Source of the DNA: a virus
Direction: 5' to 3' (one strand)
Virus record (IMG/VR): IMGVR_UViG_3300036770_003943
Span: 124,001-188,000 of that record
DNA length: 64,000 bases
Each line of letters starts with the position of its first letter. The stretch's first letter is position 1. Both the position numbers and the translations under genes were made by a program. Below the pieces are notes generated by a model, which was not told the DNA's origin, searched no databases, and worked only from the letters and a program-made list of their open reading frames with translations. Of this stretch, positions 1-9,308 are shown one piece after another.

Positions 1-871
1 GATTTAGCTTCCTACAATTGCTAGTATGCTGCGCTAGATCCTTATTATACTGCTTTAGTTCTTTTTCAGTTTGTTGCCATTTAGTTAATAGCTTATGATT
101 TTCAAGTTCTTGTTGAATGTCGATGTTTAATAGTTCGTTTATAGTAGCTTCAAGTTTTTCAATATCTTCTTCCTGTTTGGCCTGCCAAAGACGACTACGA
201 CGTTCGAGATCCTCAATAGATTTTTTAACTTTATTGTTTGCATCTGTTACTGCCTTTATTCGATATTCTTCTTCTTTAATTTGATCTTTGGTATTTTTGA
301 TTAGTTCTTTCAATAGGTCAGCCTTTTGACTTAACTGTGTTATACCTAAGAGTTGTTCAATAATGCTACGTTGATCATTTGTTTTTAGACTTAAAAAAGG
401 TTCAGTGTAGGTATTAAGAGCACAGATGTGCTTGAACATGTCATGACCTACTCCTAGTAAACGCTCAATTTCAGCCTGAGTTTCTCTATTTTCTCCCTGC
501 TGTTCCTCGGTTTCTTCTTTATTGTATTCTTTATTATCCATAATAAAACGTAATACATTAGGTTTGCGTCCACGTTCTATTTTGTAGCTATGACCATTTG
601 ATTCTAGTTCACAGGTAACTAACATGTTTTTATTATTGGTCTTATTAATGAGATTATCTTTTTTAATGTTAGTCAAGGCGTTGCCATATAGTACATAGCT
701 AAGAGCATTTACTATAGTAGTTTTGCCTGTGCCATTGCGACTACCATCTCCACCTAGGTCGAGATTATTGCCTAACACCAATGTTAGGCCGCTTTGATCA
801 AACTTCAAAGCCTGGGTTACATTGCCCACAGAAAGAAAGTTACGTACTGTTAAGTTTTTTATACGGATCAT
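1..871 (-). CDS. 46: gp46-like recombination endonuclease subunit (SbcC/Rad50-type ATPase), C-terminus outside window
   Basis: Translated from an ATG at 871, the visible 290 residues begin MIRIKNLTVRNFLSVGN and carry a P-loop (RNGTGKTT, about residues 45-52), followed by a long charged helical stretch typical of the Rad50/SbcC coiled coil. In T4 gp46 pairs with nuclease gp47 to resect DNA ends for recombination-dependent replication. The gp47 gene lies 7 bp upstream, supporting the pair. There is no Shine-Dalgarno sequence before the ATG; a sigma-70-like promoter inside the end of gp47 would start RNA almost at the ATG. The gene is cut by the window edge, so the second half (Walker B, signature motif) is unseen. 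Confidence 0.9.
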   Translation of the reverse strand, partial: MIRIKNLTVRNFLSVGNVTQALKFDQSGLTLVLGNNLDLGGDGSRNGTGKTTIVNALSYVLYGNALTNIKKDNLINKTNNKNMLVTCELESNGHSYKIERGRKPNVLRFIMDNKEYNKEETEEQQGENRETQAEIERLLGVGHDMFKHICALNTYTEPFLSLKTNDQRSIIEQLLGITQLSQKADLLKELIKNTKDQIKEEEYRIKAVTDANNKVKKSIEDLERRSRLWQAKQEEDIEKLEATINELLNIDIQQELENHKLLTKWQQTEKELKQYNKDLAQHTSNCRKLN

Positions 872-877
872 AATTTT

Positions 878-907
878 ATTATACAGTAAGACTGTTGTAA
901 ATGTCAA
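878..907 (-). promoter_or_regulatory. sigma-70-like promoter for gp46, possibly leaderless
   Basis: On the minus strand TTGACA (907-902), an 18 bp spacer and TATAAT (883-878) match the bacterial consensus fully. It lies inside the last codons and stop of gp47. The gp46 ATG is at 871, about where transcription would begin, and lacks a Shine-Dalgarno sequence, so a leaderless message is possible. Confidence 0.6.
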
Positions 908-1901
908 CGAGAATTTGACGATCGACTACATCGCTTTCGATAGAACTTAGTTGTTTTATGACTATTTGATCTACACTTTCAAAATGTATATCACCGCTCC
1001 AATCTTGTGCGTGTTCTTCTTGTTTGGATGGGATCAAACTGAGTTCTCGGAGATTAAATGTTTCCTGCCAAGTTTCTTTTAAAAAGTTAGCTTCTTCAAA
1101 ACTAATATCAGCGTCACAGGTTACACGAAGAAAAGTATTTTTATTCATATAACGATCAGGGTCTTCGATCAATTTTGTTAGATTAATTGTTTTAAAACTA
1201 GGAGCATCAGGCCATGCTATGTATTCGGGTTCTTTATCCCATTCAAATATCATCATACCACGATTGTCATCCCACGCATCGGCATAATTATGGGGGAAAG
1301 CATTGCCTATATAGTGAACATTGCCTCTCTGCTGCCTTAGGTGAAAGTGTCCACTGAATACATATTCTTGATTAGGAAAATGATTAGAATTTAGGCCACC
1401 ATGATCAGGCATTTCTACCATGGCATTCATTTTAAAACTAGGTAGTTCAAAGTGTCCAAAAACATAACGACTGTCTAGTCGAGACATTTTAGTCCATTCA
1501 TCGCTTACAAGCCAAGGAACAAGACTAACCCCACCTTCAGAGTAGATTTCGTTTACCAAAACTACGTTATTTAAATGTCTAATAAACGGTAAACTATTTA
1601 AATCACGACGTTCTCGATAGTATAAGTCATGGTTACCAGGAATGAAAAAGAAACGCTCGAAGTGTTGACTAATATACTCTATGGCGTTAACAGTGTAATT
1701 CAGTGTACTGACGTTGACAGTGGCACGATGGTGATGCCAATCCCCTTGAAATATAGCAGTGTCGCAATCATGTTTATTAGCAGTTTCACAGAACCATTTA
1801 ACGAACTCCATACAGTCGTCGTTATGTGCTTTACTGTTTTGACGCATGCCAAAATGTATATCTGTAAATACTGCAGCTCGTTTAAACAATTGACTCATCA
1901 A
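879..1901 (-). CDS. 47: gp47-like recombination endonuclease subunit (SbcD/Mre11-type)
   Basis: A 340-residue calcineurin-like metallophosphoesterase. Visible metal-binding motifs in order: D14-x-H16, GD at 53-54 followed by three His, GNHD at 89-92, and GHFH at 184-187. Length matches T4 gp47 (about 340 residues). With gp46 it forms the nuclease-ATPase that processes double-strand ends in phage recombination and replication. Its ATG overlaps the end of the gp55 gene, with AGAGGAT upstream as ribosome site, so the two are translationally coupled. Confidence 0.93.
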   Translation of the reverse strand: MMSQLFKRAAVFTDIHFGMRQNSKAHNDDCMEFVKWFCETANKHDCDTAIFQGDWHHHRATVNVSTLNYTVNAIEYISQHFERFFFIPGNHDLYYRERRDLNSLPFIRHLNNVVLVNEIYSEGGVSLVPWLVSDEWTKMSRLDSRYVFGHFELPSFKMNAMVEMPDHGGLNSNHFPNQEYVFSGHFHLRQQRGNVHYIGNAFPHNYADAWDDNRGMMIFEWDKEPEYIAWPDAPSFKTINLTKLIEDPDRYMNKNTFLRVTCDADISFEEANFLKETWQETFNLRELSLIPSKQEEHAQDWSGDIHFESVDQIVIKQLSSIESDVVDRQILVDIYNSLTV

Positions 1902-2755
1902 TAATCCTCTGTCTTTAGATTGGCTATACGTTCTCTTTCGTCACGCATCATGGCTTCGTGTTCGAATTGACGAGTAAAGCTGGGGTTGCTTCCTAGTTCA
2001 ATTAATAGGTCATCTCGTATCATTTGATTTTTCTTTTCTATATTAAGTATACGAGTAAAACTGTTATCAATAGCAGCAGTGTAGTAGGCAAATGGGTTTT
2101 GACTTTTCGATTCGTCAAACTGTAGTCCAATTTGACTCAATTGTAATAGTGCTTGACTACGCATTTCGTCTACATAGGTATAGCCGCGCCAGTTGAACCT
2201 CATACTATATCTTTCAACTAACATCATAAAACTACGAGCTAGTTTTGGAGTCATTTGCCCGTCTAGATTAAAGCGTCCTGTTGCTAGATCTCCGCGCCAA
2301 TGACTTTTACCTACACAAACTAGCTCATCATTATCATTAAACTTCCAATGTTGATAGGGAGGAAAATTTACTTTACAGTGATGATCTCCGCGACTCTTTG
2401 GTGTTTTTTTACGTCCCGGTTCCAGCGGAATATGATCGTGGGTCATGATTCTAAACACTACATCATTTTTAGATATCTTTTTATAGTCGATTTCGACATC
2501 AGCTAATCGTGATTTGGGATTAATTTTTTGAGCCTCGGCTAGCGCAATATGACTTAGTTTAATAGCTCTATTACGTTTGGCTTCAGCAATAGTGCGTATG
2601 TTAATTTTGCTAACATCAGCTAATATCAAATCATAATCACTGTATTCAGGTTGCGAATAACTGCTATATCTGTTTTTACTTAGGTGAATCTCTTTGAGTA
2701 ACTCTTTGTTAGTCAAATATTGTTTGGCTTGTGTTGTGGTGGTCATAGTAGGCAT
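1898..2755 (-). CDS. 55: gp55-like late-transcription sigma factor with a large insertion
   Basis: 285 residues. Residues 185-250 match the sigma region 2 of T4 gp55: FNWRGYTYVDEMRSQAL, then NPFAYYTAAIDNSFTRIL and a basic EKKNQ segment. The N-terminal NKELL element of T4 gp55 is also present near residue 16. Between them lie about 120 residues absent from the 185-residue T4 protein, including RIMTHDHIPLEPGRKK and HWKFNDNDELVCVGKSHWRG. In T4, gp55 directs host RNA polymerase to the late promoter TATAAATA; several NATAAATA boxes occur in this window. Start is either M1 or M4 (2746); a promoter -10 abuts M1, favouring M4 or a leaderless start. Confidence 0.88.
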   Translation of the reverse strand: MPTMTTTTQAKQYLTNKELLKEIHLSKNRYSSYSQPEYSDYDLILADVSKINIRTIAEAKRNRAIKLSHIALAEAQKINPKSRLADVEIDYKKISKNDVVFRIMTHDHIPLEPGRKKTPKSRGDHHCKVNFPPYQHWKFNDNDELVCVGKSHWRGDLATGRFNLDGQMTPKLARSFMMLVERYSMRFNWRGYTYVDEMRSQALLQLSQIGLQFDESKSQNPFAYYTAAIDNSFTRILNIEKKNQMIRDDLLIELGSNPSFTRQFEHEAMMRDERERIANLKTEDY

Positions 2756-2784
2756 ATTTTAACATTTCCTTGTGGTAAAGTCAA
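2756..2784 (-). promoter_or_regulatory. sigma-70-like promoter upstream of gp55
   Basis: Minus-strand TTGACT (2784-2779), 17 bp, TAAAAT (2761-2756). The -10 directly abuts the annotated ATG, so RNA would start inside the first codons, near the ATG of residue 4. Weaker than the other promoters and could be coincidental. Confidence 0.4.
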
Positions 2785-2816
2785 TACTGAATAATTAAAA
2801 CTATACATTATTGTAC

Positions 2817-2824
2817 GATAAATA
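2817..2824 (+). promoter_or_regulatory. T4-like late promoter box (GATAAATA)
   Basis: GATAAATA ends 5 bp before the ATG of the first baseplate gene (2830). The T4 late box is TATAAATA and related aquatic phages use NATAAATA. Position at the head of a structural operon supports the call. The leader would be extremely short. Confidence 0.6.
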
Positions 2825-2829
2825 TCATT

Positions 2830-3498
2830 ATGAGTGTATATTTACAGCCCAGAAATCCAGTAGGTAACTTAAGGAAACTAGAATTTCCTTATGTGCCTCA
2901 AATTGACTATAGTAATGACGTAAAGTATGATGCGTACAATTTAGTTCATACCAATTATCAACCATATGCTTATAGTAAAACAGAAAACCCTCAAATTAAT
3001 CTACAGGCCAAGTTCAGTGCTCATACCACTGAACACTTCAAATTGAGTGAATTTGCTTTGAGATTTCTTAGAACCTACACTAAAATGAACTATGGTAGAG
3101 AAGATGACCGTCGTGGACAACCTCCAAGAATACTTCGATTTTATGCTCACGGTACTCAGATATTCCATAATATACCTGTGGTGATTAGCAAATTTGGTGT
3201 AACCTTTCCTGAAGATGTAGACTATTACAAAGGCATATTTGATTCTAGCAGTAAGGTTACTAAAACTGAAGAAGTTGACTCAAAAAGAATTGCCACAAAC
3301 AGCGAGCCTAAAATGAGTGCCGAATCAGTTCCTCCTACTGTGGTAAATGGGGAGCCTCAAAATTCAATACTATATTTACCGGCAATATTTACTATTAATA
3401 TTAGTCTTTTGGTCCAGCAAAATATCTATAAAACAGTGAATCAATTTACCCTAGAAAACTTTGCTCAAGGCAAGCTATATAAGGATGGATATATCTGA
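2830..3498 (+). CDS. baseplate tail-tube initiator, gp48/gp54-like
   Basis: 222 residues. The central part (NIPVVISKFGVTFPEDVDYYK) followed near the end by a hydrophobic strand block (YLPAIFTINISLLVQQN) has the pattern of the T4 gp48/gp54 family, which sits on top of the baseplate hub and nucleates the tail tube. A glutamate/serine-rich loop of about 40 residues lies between these parts. Its stop overlaps the next gene's ATG (ATGG at 3498), and gp53 follows, consistent with a baseplate operon. It could be gp48 or gp54; the sequence does not decide. Confidence 0.6.
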   Translation: MSVYLQPRNPVGNLRKLEFPYVPQIDYSNDVKYDAYNLVHTNYQPYAYSKTENPQINLQAKFSAHTTEHFKLSEFALRFLRTYTKMNYGREDDRRGQPPRILRFYAHGTQIFHNIPVVISKFGVTFPEDVDYYKGIFDSSSKVTKTEEVDSKRIATNSEPKMSAESVPPTVVNGEPQNSILYLPAIFTINISLLVQQNIYKTVNQFTLENFAQGKLYKDGYI

Positions 3499-3818
3499 TG
3501 GCTAAGAAAAGTCTAGCTAACCTTTATGATCAGCGTAGCTTTTTAAGGAATACTGGTCTTAGAAATAATTATCTTGGCAGCAGTAGATTACCAAGTCTAG
3601 ATACTAGTAAAGGTCAATATATTCAAGTACCAGTCGAGTGCGATAATAGAATGGATTTATTCAGTTATCAACAATACGGATCTAGTAGATTATGGTGGCT
3701 TATAGCAATAGCCAATGCCGATGTGATAAAAGATCCAATTTGGGACTTTCGGGCAGGCTTGTATGTTTTTGTTCCTGAAAACAGTGATCTATTAGAAAAA
3801 CTTGCCGAGGTTAACTGA
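3498..3818 (+). CDS. 53: gp53-like baseplate wedge protein
   Basis: 106 residues with the diagnostic core VECDNRMDLFSYQQYGSSRLWWLIAIAN...DPIWDFRAGLYVFVP, the LysM-like element of T4 gp53 that clamps neighbouring wedges in the baseplate. Shorter than T4 gp53 (196 residues) but typical for aquatic T4-like phages. It overlaps both neighbours by one base, indicating coupled translation. Confidence 0.82.
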   Translation: MAKKSLANLYDQRSFLRNTGLRNNYLGSSRLPSLDTSKGQYIQVPVECDNRMDLFSYQQYGSSRLWWLIAIANADVIKDPIWDFRAGLYVFVPENSDLLEKLAEVN

Positions 3819-4537
3819 TGTCTTATAGTCCGCCTAATTCAGGATGTAGAACACCTAGTCCTGGCGGAGGAGAATTTGGTGCCTCTAGATTACGTATAAC
3901 CGGACCTGGAAAACACGATGGGTTAGACTTTACTACTCCAATTGGCACACCTCTTTACAATAAAACTCCGATGACTGTACAAAAAGTCAGTAACAAAATT
4001 AATGATGCTAGCGGAAAATATATGATCCTAAGAGACAGTTATGGTTCTGATTATGTTTACGCACACCTAGATAAAATTCCACCAGGTGTTAAGCAAGGTC
4101 AAAGTCTACCACCAGGAACTCTATTTGGCTATACTGGAAACAGTGGATTAAAGCCCGCTGGATCAGGCCCCGGACGAGTTGGTTACGCTCCTCATTTACA
4201 TTTTGAAGCGTGGCCTAATGGCTGGAAAAATGGCAAGGCATCTAACCCTGAAAATACAAACCCCAATACCGGAGCTCCGTATTGGGCTAACACAACCTAT
4301 AATCTAGACCAAGCAGGCAATCCAGTAAACGATTTAAGATATGGATGTGCGGGGAAAAATCCTAATGCTAAACCAAATACTCCTCCGCCTCCTACACGAG
4401 CTCCTACACCACCCAGACCTATACCAGATGAAAGAGTAGGCAATAACAGGCCTGATCAACAGGCACCAGTATCGGTACCAAGAGCACCAGCTGGCATATT
4501 AATAAACCCAAGGCATAAAATACATGATGGCGGATAA
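3818..4537 (+). CDS. M23-family metallopeptidase, virion-associated cell-wall hydrolase
   Basis: 239 residues. An LytM/M23 zinc peptidase core is seen: HDGLD (HxxxD, about residues 32-36), GSDYVYAHLDKI, and HLHFEAW (HxH) about residues 126-132; together these give the zinc ligands and catalytic His. Such enzymes cut peptide cross-links in peptidoglycan. The C-terminal 60 residues are a proline-rich linker (PNTPPPPTRAPTPPRP). It has no signal peptide and sits between baseplate genes, so it is more likely a baseplate-tip enzyme for infection than a lysis endolysin. It may replace the lysozyme activity lost in the gp5-like protein at 6963. Confidence 0.8.
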   Translation: MSYSPPNSGCRTPSPGGGEFGASRLRITGPGKHDGLDFTTPIGTPLYNKTPMTVQKVSNKINDASGKYMILRDSYGSDYVYAHLDKIPPGVKQGQSLPPGTLFGYTGNSGLKPAGSGPGRVGYAPHLHFEAWPNGWKNGKASNPENTNPNTGAPYWANTTYNLDQAGNPVNDLRYGCAGKNPNAKPNTPPPPTRAPTPPRPIPDERVGNNRPDQQAPVSVPRAPAGILINPRHKIHDGG

Positions 4538-4539
4538 CA

Positions 4540-6948
4540 ATGGCTGATACCTACTACGCAAGATTGTCAATGGTACATCCTCAAATGGTCAATAGATTAG
4601 ATCCTAGACTAGGACTTGTCATTTCCGAAACAGCTACCAGTGGCAGATTTATCATAGCTGATATTGATTGGGAAACTACAGTTAGTCCTAATGCTTTGAC
4701 CAGCGTGGCGTACAATGCTACTGGAAATATAAAAATTTATGAACCTTTAGGTATGGGCTTATTTGATTATATCAGAGCAGGAGCATATGAGTTAGGCATG
4801 AATAATCATCTAGATGCTAGATTTCTATTAGAGATAGAAATACTAGGAGAAAACGTGCCTAAAGAAGGTACTGACTTGAAATACATTTGGCCTATAATGT
4901 TGATAAGCACTGAAGTAAAAGGAAGTGTAAATGAAAAAGGTACAGAGTATAACTTAAAATTTATACACAGCGGGCATCATACCCAGACTGATTTGGTTCA
5001 GCCTGCCAAAGACACTACCAAAATCAGTGCCGGCACTCTCGGTGAGTATTTTGATAAACTACAAATCGAATTAGAACATAAAGAATTTTTGTATGCCGAA
5101 GCTAGACAAAAGGCAGGCGGTAAGGTAAAAGCCGGAGGATCTAATCCCGCTAGTAGTGATCAATATCATGATGAGTATCACTTTATTTTAGAGCCTGAGT
5201 TAAAAAAGTTTACCTTTACCAGTAAAGGAAAAAGCGACCCGGGTATACAAGAAGCATGGTTTGCTAATTTGTTTAGAGGTAATGGCAACAAAGTGTTTAA
5301 TATTACAATGAGACCAGGCACTACTTTGATTCAACAAATCAATAAGGTATTACAAAGTACTAACGAAATAAGCAGTTTACTACCTGGTAAAGATCGTCCG
5401 CAAACTGCCGCAGCACAAGGCAGCAGTCAAACTAACAGAGACAATCTCAAAAGTCAACTAGAAAAACCCTATCAATTTTTTAGAATAGAAACATTTACAG
5501 TTTACAAGGCCTATGACTATATTCGAGGTCGATATGCGGTAAAACATGTGTTTCTTATCTATCTAGCTGATCAGCCTAACATGTATAACTATCCTGATGA
5601 GATTGATTTGTTTAATCAACTTAATAATAAAGACAAAGTGGTATCTAGACTTCGATATTACATACAAGAAGGACTATTACGTAAGGTATACTATCACAAC
5701 TATACTGGATTAAACACAGATGTTTTGCGAGTGGATTTAAGTTTTAATCAAGCATACAGCTTGCCTAGCTTTCCTGTGATATGGTCGGATCGAGGTGAAA
5801 CTAGCGAAGGGTCAATGACACCAGCTAACTTTGGTCGAAGAGTTAGTCCTTTCGTCGGAGATAATGCTAGAGAAGCTGTACTAGAAATTAGACGTAATCA
5901 AAAAGCTAGTTTATTTTATAATCAAAGGCTATCAGAAGTAATTAAAATTAATTCTAAAAATATTCCTTTTCTACAAGGAAAATCAGTAGGTGATGTTGAA
6001 AAAATGATTGCTAATAGAGACAGCCGTCTCAGTCGTTATCCAGGATTTGTCAATGAATATAACGAAATTAAACGTGCCAGTGATTATTTTGCTTCGTTAG
6101 CTGATGAAAGACAAAAAGAATTAGACTCGACTGGAATGAGCCAGCAAAAAAATGTAAACACTATAAACAATCGTAGTGAATTATTAGTTCAGTTGAAAGA
6201 TAGATATTTGGAAGACATAACCGGGGAAGATTTTAAAGCCATACTAGAAGATTATATTAAAGCGGAATATCCTGGCCTAAGACCAAGGATGGAACCTGAT
6301 GCTATTGCTGACTATATTGACATTGCTAAAAGCGAAAATGAAAGAATGATGGAAAAAGTGTTTAGCGTGTTATTAAGCCCGCGGGATATCGTCGAGTTAG
6401 ACATGGAAATATTCGGAGACCCGTACTGGCTTTGCGTACCAAATATTATGAGTCAAGGTAGCCAAACACTAGATCGCATACAATTAAGTGCTAAAAATGA
6501 ACAAAGTGTAAAAGAAGAATTAAACAACAAAATGATTCAAATTGATCCTGATTGGTCTAATAGACAACCAACATGGGGCACTTACGGGGGCGCACAAATC
6601 TATAAAGGCAGTCCACTGTTTTATTTTACAAGTCAAATTCCCGAACCAAATTTTACTGCTGATGATCTGTTAACGTACACTCCGGGAGATCAAGTTGTAG
6701 GAATTTATCTTGTTAGATCTGTGATAAATGAATTCAAGGATGGAAAATGGACACAAAAATTACGCTCAGTCAAAGATATTACTATTCCCAGTCATGTTTT
6801 GCCTCGAGGTACTATTGGCACTCAAACTTTCGAAGAATACGTATCGTCAGTGATTGAAAGTCTAGATAGGGAATCTGAAAACGCACAAGAGAGGAAAGAA
6901 AACCTTGAAGCTGAAAGACAACGGCAAAAAACAGACAATGGTTTATAA
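4540..6948 (+). CDS. large baseplate hub protein (gp27-like position)
   Basis: 802 residues. I recognise the hub-type segment KVYYHNYTGLNTDVLRVDLSFNQAYSLP around residues 385-410, common in large hub proteins of T4-like phages, and a late segment (DPYWLCVPNIMS) typical of hub/wedge beta-domains. It immediately precedes the gp5-like spike, as T4 gp27 is the partner of gp5. At twice the T4 gp27 length it must carry extra domains; the C-terminus is a charged helix rich in Glu, Arg and Gln. Exact assignment to gp27 is by position and that motif, not by clear full-length similarity. Confidence 0.6.
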   Translation: MADTYYARLSMVHPQMVNRLDPRLGLVISETATSGRFIIADIDWETTVSPNALTSVAYNATGNIKIYEPLGMGLFDYIRAGAYELGMNNHLDARFLLEIEILGENVPKEGTDLKYIWPIMLISTEVKGSVNEKGTEYNLKFIHSGHHTQTDLVQPAKDTTKISAGTLGEYFDKLQIELEHKEFLYAEARQKAGGKVKAGGSNPASSDQYHDEYHFILEPELKKFTFTSKGKSDPGIQEAWFANLFRGNGNKVFNITMRPGTTLIQQINKVLQSTNEISSLLPGKDRPQTAAAQGSSQTNRDNLKSQLEKPYQFFRIETFTVYKAYDYIRGRYAVKHVFLIYLADQPNMYNYPDEIDLFNQLNNKDKVVSRLRYYIQEGLLRKVYYHNYTGLNTDVLRVDLSFNQAYSLPSFPVIWSDRGETSEGSMTPANFGRRVSPFVGDNAREAVLEIRRNQKASLFYNQRLSEVIKINSKNIPFLQGKSVGDVEKMIANRDSRLSRYPGFVNEYNEIKRASDYFASLADERQKELDSTGMSQQKNVNTINNRSELLVQLKDRYLEDITGEDFKAILEDYIKAEYPGLRPRMEPDAIADYIDIAKSENERMMEKVFSVLLSPRDIVELDMEIFGDPYWLCVPNIMSQGSQTLDRIQLSAKNEQSVKEELNNKMIQIDPDWSNRQPTWGTYGGAQIYKGSPLFYFTSQIPEPNFTADDLLTYTPGDQVVGIYLVRSVINEFKDGKWTQKLRSVKDITIPSHVLPRGTIGTQTFEEYVSSVIESLDRESENAQERKENLEAERQRQKTDNGL

Positions 6949-6962
6949 ATGGAGAATGTACG

Positions 6963-9308
6963 ATGAGTAGAGTAGGAAATCCATACGGACAAAAAAGAGT
7001 ACCTCGTGCCTATGACACGGGAGATTTTTCTCAAGGTCTAGCTCCAAGTCAAGGCATATTTATAGGTGTTGTAAAAAAGAATGATGATCCTCAACGCATG
7101 GGTAGGCTACAAGTATGGATCGAAGATTTTCACGGCGATCCCGATGATGAATCTAGTTGGATCAGTGTAAATTATGCTAGCCCTTTCGCAGGAACTACTA
7201 GCTTATATGATCAAGGTGCTAATGTAACAGAATATGATGATACTATCAAAAGCTATGGCTGGTGGGCAGTACCGCCTGATATTGACGCCAGGGTTCTAGT
7301 TGGCTTTGCTGGAGGTAAGCTAGATTTAGGTTATTGGTTTGCCTGTTTATATCAACGTGGTACACAGGTTACAGTACCTGGAATTCCAGCTCTTAAGACT
7401 TATGCCGGAGAAAATATACCAGCAGCACCTAAAAATAAAAGAGATCTTGATCAAGATCAAGACAAATATGTAGAACATAAACCCATGAGCAATGCTTTAA
7501 AAAAGCAAGGACTGGAAACAGACCGTCTAAGAGGTATTACTACTCACAGTGCTCTGAGAGAAAGTCCTAGTAAGGTGTTAGGTCTACTGACCCCGGGACA
7601 GCATCAATTTATTCTAGATGATGGAGATGCTCAAGGTAACAGCAAGTTAATCAGGTTGCGTACCACTAACGGCACGCAACTTTTATTAGATGATCAAGCT
7701 GGACATATTTACTTAATAAGCAAAAACGGAGAAAATTGGTTAGAATTAAGCGCAGATGGTCATGTACACTTGTATGCCAGTGGTGATATAAATGTACGCA
7801 GTCAAAACAATATAAACTTTTATGCCGATAATAATATTAATCTTGAAGCCGGCAATAGTGTAAATGTCAAAGCCCAAGGCAGCAATATCAATCTACAAGC
7901 AGGCACAGACGTAAACAGTTTTGCAGGTGGGACTACTAGGATTAGTAGCATAGAAACTAGTAATATCAATAGCGGAGTGGGTCATTTTGAAACTGCTGGT
8001 GTTATACATATGAACGGACCGACAGCAGAAATAGCCACTGGCATACAAACTTATCAGTTAGCCATTAACCAAGGTATAACAGAAAGTATTTGTAACACAG
8101 TACCAGAACACGAACCATGGCAAGGTCATAGCGGCCTTATTAATCCAGTTGGCTATGGTAATCAACAAATGAAAGAAGATCCTTCTCCTAGCCAACAACC
8201 AAGACAGCCTGAGCCAAGCGAATCTGGTAGTACCTTGATAACCAAAGAAGAACAAGGACCTACAGTTAATCTAACTCAAGCAAAAACATCAGATCAAGGA
8301 CGAGATTTAATTAAAGAACAAAATAGTTATAGCCCCGTCAACGTAAATGATAATGGAGTAAGTAGCGGAGGTTACGGAAGTGTGGTGATGAATCAAGAAG
8401 TTGAAACAACTACCACAGCTAAAGAATTGGCCAGTGCTAAAGGTACAGAAGCTGCTCAAAATTCTCCTTCGGTTGATGGTAAAACAAGAGGTTACGAAAC
8501 AGCCAATCAAGATAGTAAAGCAAGAATTAGTATTGACGAGAAAGCTCTTAAAGACTTTCAATCTGCGGTACAAGCAGCAGAAAATGCCTATAATCTAGAA
8601 AACATGGCACAAGGACAGATCGCAGCCGTGACTGGTGCTGATAAAAATTTACCCAAGTTAAGTTCAGCTGATAAAGTATTGGCGTCTAATTTAACTAGTT
8701 CGCTTAGTAACAGTGTAAAGTCTGGAGAGTTACTAGAAACATTAACTAAAGGTATTAGTGCCGACAAAGCTTCTAAACTTTTAAATACCGACTTGGCTAT
8801 CAATGAATCTGCTGTTAAGAATAGCCTTAGCAGTCTAGGTGTTCAAAAAATTCCACAGAATGTCTTTGACGGCTTGGTAAGTTTTCAAAATCAAACCGGA
8901 GATATAAATTATGCTTATGTTAACGGAGAAAAAATTGATTTGACTCAATTATATAGGTCTGGAGAATGGGATAGAGCTGCTGGATTTATTGCTGCTGATG
9001 AACGTGATAGGCCAAGACGAATAGCCGAAGCTACTTTAATGACTACTAATTCTTATGGAAATCCCCGTAGCGAAGATGATCTAGTTCAACAGGGCCTTAA
9101 CAGAGCTAATGAGCTTATTGCCAAAGGCAAACTTAATCAACAAACCGGCGCTCCTGCTACAGCACAACAAGCCTTAGCAGCAAGCTCAAGTTATTTTGAT
9201 CAAATCGGAAAAGTATTGCCGAATACTAAGTTTGTTTTCAATAATATAGTAACCAGTAATAGTTTGTTTAATAAGCTAAACAAACAACCGGGCCCATGGC
9301 CTTACTAA
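6963..9308 (+). CDS. 5: gp5-like baseplate spike protein with degenerate C-terminal lysozyme-like domain
   Basis: 781 residues. Residues about 22-135 form the gp5 OB-fold (FIGVVKKNDDPQRMGRLQVWI; YGWWAVPPDIDARVLVGFAGG). Residues about 225-325 are a VgrG/gp5C-like beta-helix with repeats such as INFYADNNINLEAGNSVNVKA. Residues about 595-695 resemble the C-terminal lobe of GH24 phage lysozymes (ISADKASKLLNTDL..., FDGLVSFQNQTGDI, DRPRRIAEA) but the preceding region lacks the E...D...T catalytic triad segment. Unlike T4 there is no lysozyme between OB-fold and helix. It ends convergently with the MazG-like gene, overlapping by 4 bp. Confidence 0.85.
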   Translation: MSRVGNPYGQKRVPRAYDTGDFSQGLAPSQGIFIGVVKKNDDPQRMGRLQVWIEDFHGDPDDESSWISVNYASPFAGTTSLYDQGANVTEYDDTIKSYGWWAVPPDIDARVLVGFAGGKLDLGYWFACLYQRGTQVTVPGIPALKTYAGENIPAAPKNKRDLDQDQDKYVEHKPMSNALKKQGLETDRLRGITTHSALRESPSKVLGLLTPGQHQFILDDGDAQGNSKLIRLRTTNGTQLLLDDQAGHIYLISKNGENWLELSADGHVHLYASGDINVRSQNNINFYADNNINLEAGNSVNVKAQGSNINLQAGTDVNSFAGGTTRISSIETSNINSGVGHFETAGVIHMNGPTAEIATGIQTYQLAINQGITESICNTVPEHEPWQGHSGLINPVGYGNQQMKEDPSPSQQPRQPEPSESGSTLITKEEQGPTVNLTQAKTSDQGRDLIKEQNSYSPVNVNDNGVSSGGYGSVVMNQEVETTTTAKELASAKGTEAAQNSPSVDGKTRGYETANQDSKARISIDEKALKDFQSAVQAAENAYNLENMAQGQIAAVTGADKNLPKLSSADKVLASNLTSSLSNSVKSGELLETLTKGISADKASKLLNTDLAINESAVKNSLSSLGVQKIPQNVFDGLVSFQNQTGDINYAYVNGEKIDLTQLYRSGEWDRAAGFIAADERDRPRRIAEATLMTTNSYGNPRSEDDLVQQGLNRANELIAKGKLNQQTGAPATAQQALAASSSYFDQIGKVLPNTKFVFNNIVTSNSLFNKLNKQPGPWPY

